NCBI GenBank assembly: GCA_036365515.1
Contig: CM070874.1
Location: forward strand, 247,751,430-247,815,429
Reading direction: 5' to 3'
DNA: 64,000 nt
Origin: Torymus aiolomorphi
Lineage: Eukaryota; Arthropoda; Insecta; Hymenoptera; Torymidae
Part shown: positions 59,337 to 64,000 of the stretch, piece after piece
Position numbering within the stretch: position 1 is the stretch's first letter
How the letters are laid out: each line of letters starts with the position of its first letter
Position numbers and translations under genes: made by a program
Notes under the pieces: generated by a model
What the model saw: the letters and a program-made list of their open reading frames with translations, nothing else
Told to the model about the DNA's origin: nothing
The model's database searches: none

Positions 59337-59854
59337 TACTCATGTGATACAGTAAAATCGTTTATGTTTATTTTCTCCCCTTTGGGCTTGAGTTGTGGCT
59401 TTGAATTTGGGTTTTGTAGTTGTCAGTTTAAAATTCGGCGATTGTCAGGCCGCTCGGCCATTGTCGGGTTGTCGGGAGAAGTAAACAGAGCCAGCACGCG
59501 CGCGGTGCGCCGGGCCGCTAGAGCGTACACACGTTCAGTGCACGTGCACCGAGCCGCCGACCCGTCTTCTCCTGCTTCCCCCACTCTGCTCCATGCGCAC
59601 GTTCCACCGACCAATCAGGAAATTGTGCGCATGGTTTCATGATTTGGTCGCGAGGGGCAGCAGCGCGCCGCGCGCAGAAGTTTGCCTCACTTTTTTCCGG
59701 CGCGCTGCCAATCTCCCTATTCATCTCTGCTATTACGCCTTGTGTTCAGCGGTGGAGAGAGCGGGCCAATTATTGACACCAAGTTATCTTCATTTAGAGC
59801 AGATATTAATGCCTCTCTGGCTCGCCATGACGGATTCAGAAGAATTCCAATCAC

Positions 59855-60304
59855 CTCATAGAAATTGATCAACAAATTGCAGACGTAACCTCAAAACAAG
59901 AGAGATGGCAAGCCAGTAACCAGTTGCCTTTGAACCAGTACTGTGAAAGTATTTTTGATGAAACTGTGGAGTGCAAACGTCGTGAGAACAACCTCATGAT
60001 ATTTAATCTACCCGATGATACTGGTGATGACAAAGCAACTATACTCGAGATGTTCAAAGCTGTACCGCATGATGTTTCAGATATTGTTGTTCGACGACTG
60101 GGTAAGCTCTCATTTGACCATATCAGACCACTTAAAATTACTTTTAAATCTCGGTCACATGTCAAATGGCTTCTCCAAAACAGAGAAGAAATCTTTTCTG
60201 ATATTGTTACCTGCTCATCGGATAAAACTCTTCTGCAGCAACGATACTACAAAAGCCTCAGGCATAGCTGGCTGACAGGCAAAACAAGGGTGAGAAAGAT
60301 CTGA
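59855..60304 (+). pseudogene. LINE ORF1 (coiled coil plus RRM-like segment), 5' incomplete
   Basis: Reads IDQQIADVTSKQERWQ (coiled-coil-like) and, from 59924, a 126-aa frame with RRENNLMIFNLPDD, the first strand and RNP-like box typical of L1/Jockey-type ORF1 proteins, then VVRRLGK and PLKITFKSRSHVKWLL. Ends TGA at 60302. It starts directly beside the 6-kb fold-back, whose insertion or the LINE's own truncation removed the 5' part. It precedes ORF2 by about 80 bp, as in LINEs. Binds LINE RNA in intact relatives. Confidence 0.65.
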
Positions 60305-60384
60305 AAATTAAATACGTAAATGGAGTGTCAAGGATAGCTTCATCTGAACCTATCAATTCACAAAACAAAGCAATCTCGGATTCA

Positions 60385-61745
60385 ATATCTACTACCAGAA
60401 CGTCCGAAATATTAAGAATAGAATTACCAAAATTAAGAAGAATATTGCACTATTCAATCTTTATTATGACATCATTATAATTACAGAGATTTTGTTTGAT
60501 GACTCAATTCGTGATGGTGACTTGCTTTTTCATGGTTATAAGGCTTATAGATGTAATCGTGACCTCACCTTGGCTATGAAATCAAGAGGCGGAGGAGTGT
60601 TAATTTTAGTCAAAGACTCCCTTACGTCGAATCAAGAATTCTTTTATAACGACAAATTTAAGGCTCTTATTGTCTCGGTGGCCTCCAGCAATAGTATAAC
60701 TAACATCGGAGCTGTATATATTACACCACATACCTCAATACCACCAACTTACAGCTTCTTGGATGCCCACAATGAATTTGATGAACAGCTAACACATCTC
60801 CGGAATAAAACAAATGAGGATACCTTCATCTGCGGTGATTTCAATTTACCAGGCTTCCATTGGACTACTGAAGGTGATATCTGCTATGCAGTGGGCTTAC
60901 ACCCTAGTCTAGCGATGATTATGGCTACTCGCATCATGGAAGGTTTTCTTAGTTTCAACGCTCTCAACCAAATTGTGTCATTTAAAAACAAGTCAAATAA
61001 TGTGTTGGACCTTGCCCTTACAAATATCAGTGTTATAAACGATTCTACAAACTGTGATCCAATTGTAAATATTGACACTGCTCATCCCCCTATCGAATTT
61101 CGTATTAGTAAGATTAATCTTTTGCACAATGAGTATTCAGAAACACAATTCATTTTTATTAGGGCAGATTATATCTTAATTAATCAACACTTATCGGAAA
61201 TCGATTGGGGATGCTTAAGTCAATTTAGTGATGTAGATATTGCGTTAGATTATTTTTATAAGAGAATTTATGAGATTATTAGCTCTACAGTTCCTACTCG
61301 TAGAAATATACCACCGAAGTACCCTAGATGGTTTAATATTGATGTGATAAGAGCGATAAGTCTAAAAAAAAGTTGCATAAGATGTATAAATTCTCTAATG
61401 ATCTAGTCGATTACGTCAACTTTAAGAACCAAACATCTTATTGTAAAAAACTAATAACTATAGCCTATTCTGATTATGTGAAAAATGTTGAATCTAGAAT
61501 CATTGATGATCCTAAAGTCTTCTGGAATTTGGAAATCCTAAGCAGCCAGCTATGCCTGGCAAAATGACATTTAGAGGTTATGAACTGTCTGACCCCAATG
61601 ATATAGTTAATACATTTGCTCAACATTTCTCATATAACTTCAATAGAGTCAGTGCGAATGCTGATATAAACATTGTACAAGATTCTCTATCTATGATAGA
61701 GATAGATTATGAAAATCTACAATCTGTTAATGTTAACCTTGCTGC
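60385..61745 (+). pseudogene. LINE ORF2 N-terminal half: AP-type endonuclease, cut before RT
   Basis: YYQNVRNIKNRI and YDIIIITEILFDDSI open the APE-type endonuclease, followed by YKAYRCNRD, GGGVLILVKDSL, FICGDFNLPGFHW (catalytic D/N box) and NVLDLALTN, then DTAHPPIEF where the usual SDH box stands. The frame is open from 60385 to 61404. A frameshift near 61370 leads into the linker (RIIDDPKVFWNL), another near 61550 into GYELSDPNDIVNTFAQHF. Sequence ends at NLAAGSD, the entry motif of the RT (AAGxD), where GC-rich foreign sequence starts. Jockey/CR1-like; target-primed retrotransposition in intact relatives. Confidence 0.82.
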
Positions 61746-62639
<894 letters not shown>

Positions 62640-63630
62640 TTAAAACGAGCCCGCTGCCGCATCCGTTTTTCTGACAGGTTCGACGAGTTCTGGGGGCACT
62701 CCTCTAAAAGTTGACCGAGGTTTAAAATCAGAAAAGAGATCAGCTAGATAGCTGGACTCCTTTATTCGTAAAATCCTATACATTAATAGTGCAGCATGAT
62801 ACTGCTTACGAGACTGCACGCAGAGCCAGCCTAAGCGTTTACGAAAGGGAGTAATGTGCACATCCCTCCTCACCCCAAATACGTACCTCACACATGAATT
62901 ATGAAGTCGTTGCAGTCTAATCCATTGTTCGTCGTCACGTATCAGTATACTACTACGCAGTAATCCAGGTGTGGCTGTACTAATGCCTCGACCAACCGTT
63001 TGCGAAGAGTCTCGGAAGTACAAGCCCAGATAAACCGCAGACTATACAGGGCTTTATTAACTTGCTTTGCAACTTGGTTAATGTGCGGTTTCCATGATAG
63101 TTTACTGTCAAGAGTAACTCCGAGACTCACAACCTCGTCACTGAAGGGGATGAGGACTCCAGACTGCATCTCAATGCCACACAAGTTCATATCATTGACG
63201 ATATTTCCCAATTTCGAGTCGAACAGTATTGCTTTAGTTTTGCTGGCATTGAGACGAAGGCCAGCCCCCTCCGCCCAATCAGTCACGAGTTTTGCAGCAT
63301 CAGTTAGTCGAGCGATGCCTTCCAAAATCTTATCCTTTGTGGTGTGTACATATATTTGGAGATCATCCGCGTAGAGAATATGCTTTACAGTTGTATGTCC
63401 AAGTAAGTCACGTAGGTCGTTAACGTAGAGGCAGAATAGCAGAGGACCCAGGACGGAACCCTGTGGCACCCTTAAATTTGTTTCCAGGAAGTCTGAGTTG
63501 TCTCCTTTCTTCGAGGTGACCACCTGTGTTTTACCTTGTAAGTACGATTTAATCCACAGGAGAGCCGTCCTGGAGAACCCTAAAAGACGGAGCTTGCCTA
63601 ATAATTTTGATGGAGAGATCGTGTCAAGAA
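62640..63630 (-). pseudogene. LINE reverse transcriptase C-terminal half, 5' truncated
   Basis: Minus strand: TISPSKLLGKLRLLGFS and WIKSYLQGKTQVV (RT blocks), then VPQGSVLGPLLFCLYVNDL, the catalytic box ILYADDLQIY, GLRLNASKTKAILF, SLGVTLDSKLSW and PHLDYC. A frame break near 62945 is followed by LQRLHNSCVRYVFGVRR and the C-terminus to about 62640. The first catalytic aspartate block of the palm and the endonuclease are absent; truncation lies at a GA-rich tract (63627-63658). Jockey/CR1-like. Orientation is opposite to the LINE at 60 kb, so they are separate insertions or an inverted piece. Confidence 0.85.
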
Positions 63631-64000
63631 AGAGAGAGAGAGGGAGAGAGGGGGGGGGACAATTGTATGCCGCGATTTCCGAAATTGCCTACGCGGCGAT
63701 TCGGGAATCACGCTGCGACGGCTTTCGGTTTTGTGAGTTTCACCCAGTTCTGTGTATAACGTGGTTGCAGGCAAAGTGAGAGTGAGAGAGGGAGAAAGTA
63801 AGTGCATATCGCGCTGCGACGCGGGAAGGAGCTTTCCTCCGTGTGCGCCGAATTAAGACTACAGAGTGAGAGTGTGAAAGAACTAACCTTATCGAAATGT
63901 AGTTAGGGTCAAGTTTTAATAAAGATAGATAGATAGATAGATATTAGTTTATTTACCAATTGGCAAAAATAAAGTACAAAAGAATACAAAAGTAGTTATC
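63631..64000. other. GC-richer unassigned sequence, ends in AT-rich DNA
   Basis: GA-rich start, then GC-rich sequence with no recognisable gene, an AATAAAG word near 63918 and a short GATA run (63922-63943). No further features to the window end. Confidence 0.45.

Larger units (their letters stand above)
53745..59729. mobile_element. 6-kb composite fold-back with arms of about 1.5 kb
   Basis: The left arm 53745-54905 continues at about 56050-56395; the right arm runs 59729 back to about 57545. Shared phrases: GATGAATAGGGAGATTGCCA, CTCGCGGCCAAATCAT, AACGATTTTAC, TGATGTAATCAAACCACC, TGTTATTATATTATAC, AATTCAGTTTTTCGTTCATG, TGGCGTTAATCATATAAGAG. The left arm is split by a truncated PLE (about 54906-56050). 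The right arm is split by insertions at about 58088-58642 and 57588-57748. The loop holds another palindrome (56818-57196). Outermost 250 bp are GC-rich. No transposase found. Confidence 0.85.

Overview
The window is eukaryotic nuclear DNA from an animal, most likely an arthropod and probably an insect. It is AT-rich and contains long AG, TA, TG and CGCA microsatellites, a spliced low-complexity exon, and an 82-bp intron inside a transposase. The transposon mix is typical of insects: Ty3/gypsy, mariner-like, pogo-like, piggyBac-like and Transib-like DNA elements, LINEs and a Penelope-like element (PLE). The species cannot be determined from this. Almost nothing here is ordinary host gene. The window is a dense stack of transposable elements, most of them fold-back (palindromic) and nested in each other.

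Layout. 1-3244: decayed gypsy pol, followed by fold-backs, a possible LTR, and an open stretch split by a 762-bp element with CACAGTG ends and 5-bp target duplications (Transib-like). 7287-10515: a dead mariner-like element with subterminal repeats packed with AGGTCA half-sites. 10.7-12.4 kb: small MITEs and short tandem repeats. 12943-18417: a 5.5-kb element with inverted ends and no protein, built of a 126-bp array, a tRNA-like segment and a 457-bp array; it sits inside a larger palindrome (12.65-20.0 kb) beside another fold-back with a 133-bp AG tract. 20.6-22.2 kb: more MITEs, including a second copy of the 154-bp element at 11.7 kb. 23400-23746: a credible host exon. 24.8-30 kb: LINE remnants, a diverged repeat family in inverted arms, and a palindrome with hammerhead-like motifs.

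30385-32223 and 32233-37387 are two neighbouring inverted-repeat elements; the second carries a decayed, intron-containing pogo-like transposase. 40591-43841 is the best-preserved mobile element: 3251 bp, ATAT target duplication, inverted ends of about 430 bp and one uninterrupted 563-aa ORF. 44.3-47.5 kb is a 3.2-kb palindrome with one arm expanded by tandem duplication. 48-50.5 kb holds four fold-backs, including a 1.2-kb near-perfect hairpin. 50.7-52.5 kb holds a LINE fragment and a 140-bp tandem array. 53745-59729 is a 6-kb fold-back whose arms were later hit by a truncated PLE and two MITEs, so the intact arm serves as an empty-site reference for each insertion. 59.8-61.7 kb and 62.6-63.6 kb are two LINE fragments in opposite orientation around an AG tract.

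There is no operon-like cooperation between genes. The organising principle is repeated insertion of fold-back elements into fold-back elements. The strongest candidates for undescribed biology are the intact element at 40.6 kb, the protein-less 12.9-kb element, the hammerhead-like motif pairs, the RSS-like Transib ends, and the tRNA-like units embedded in inverted-repeat elements.
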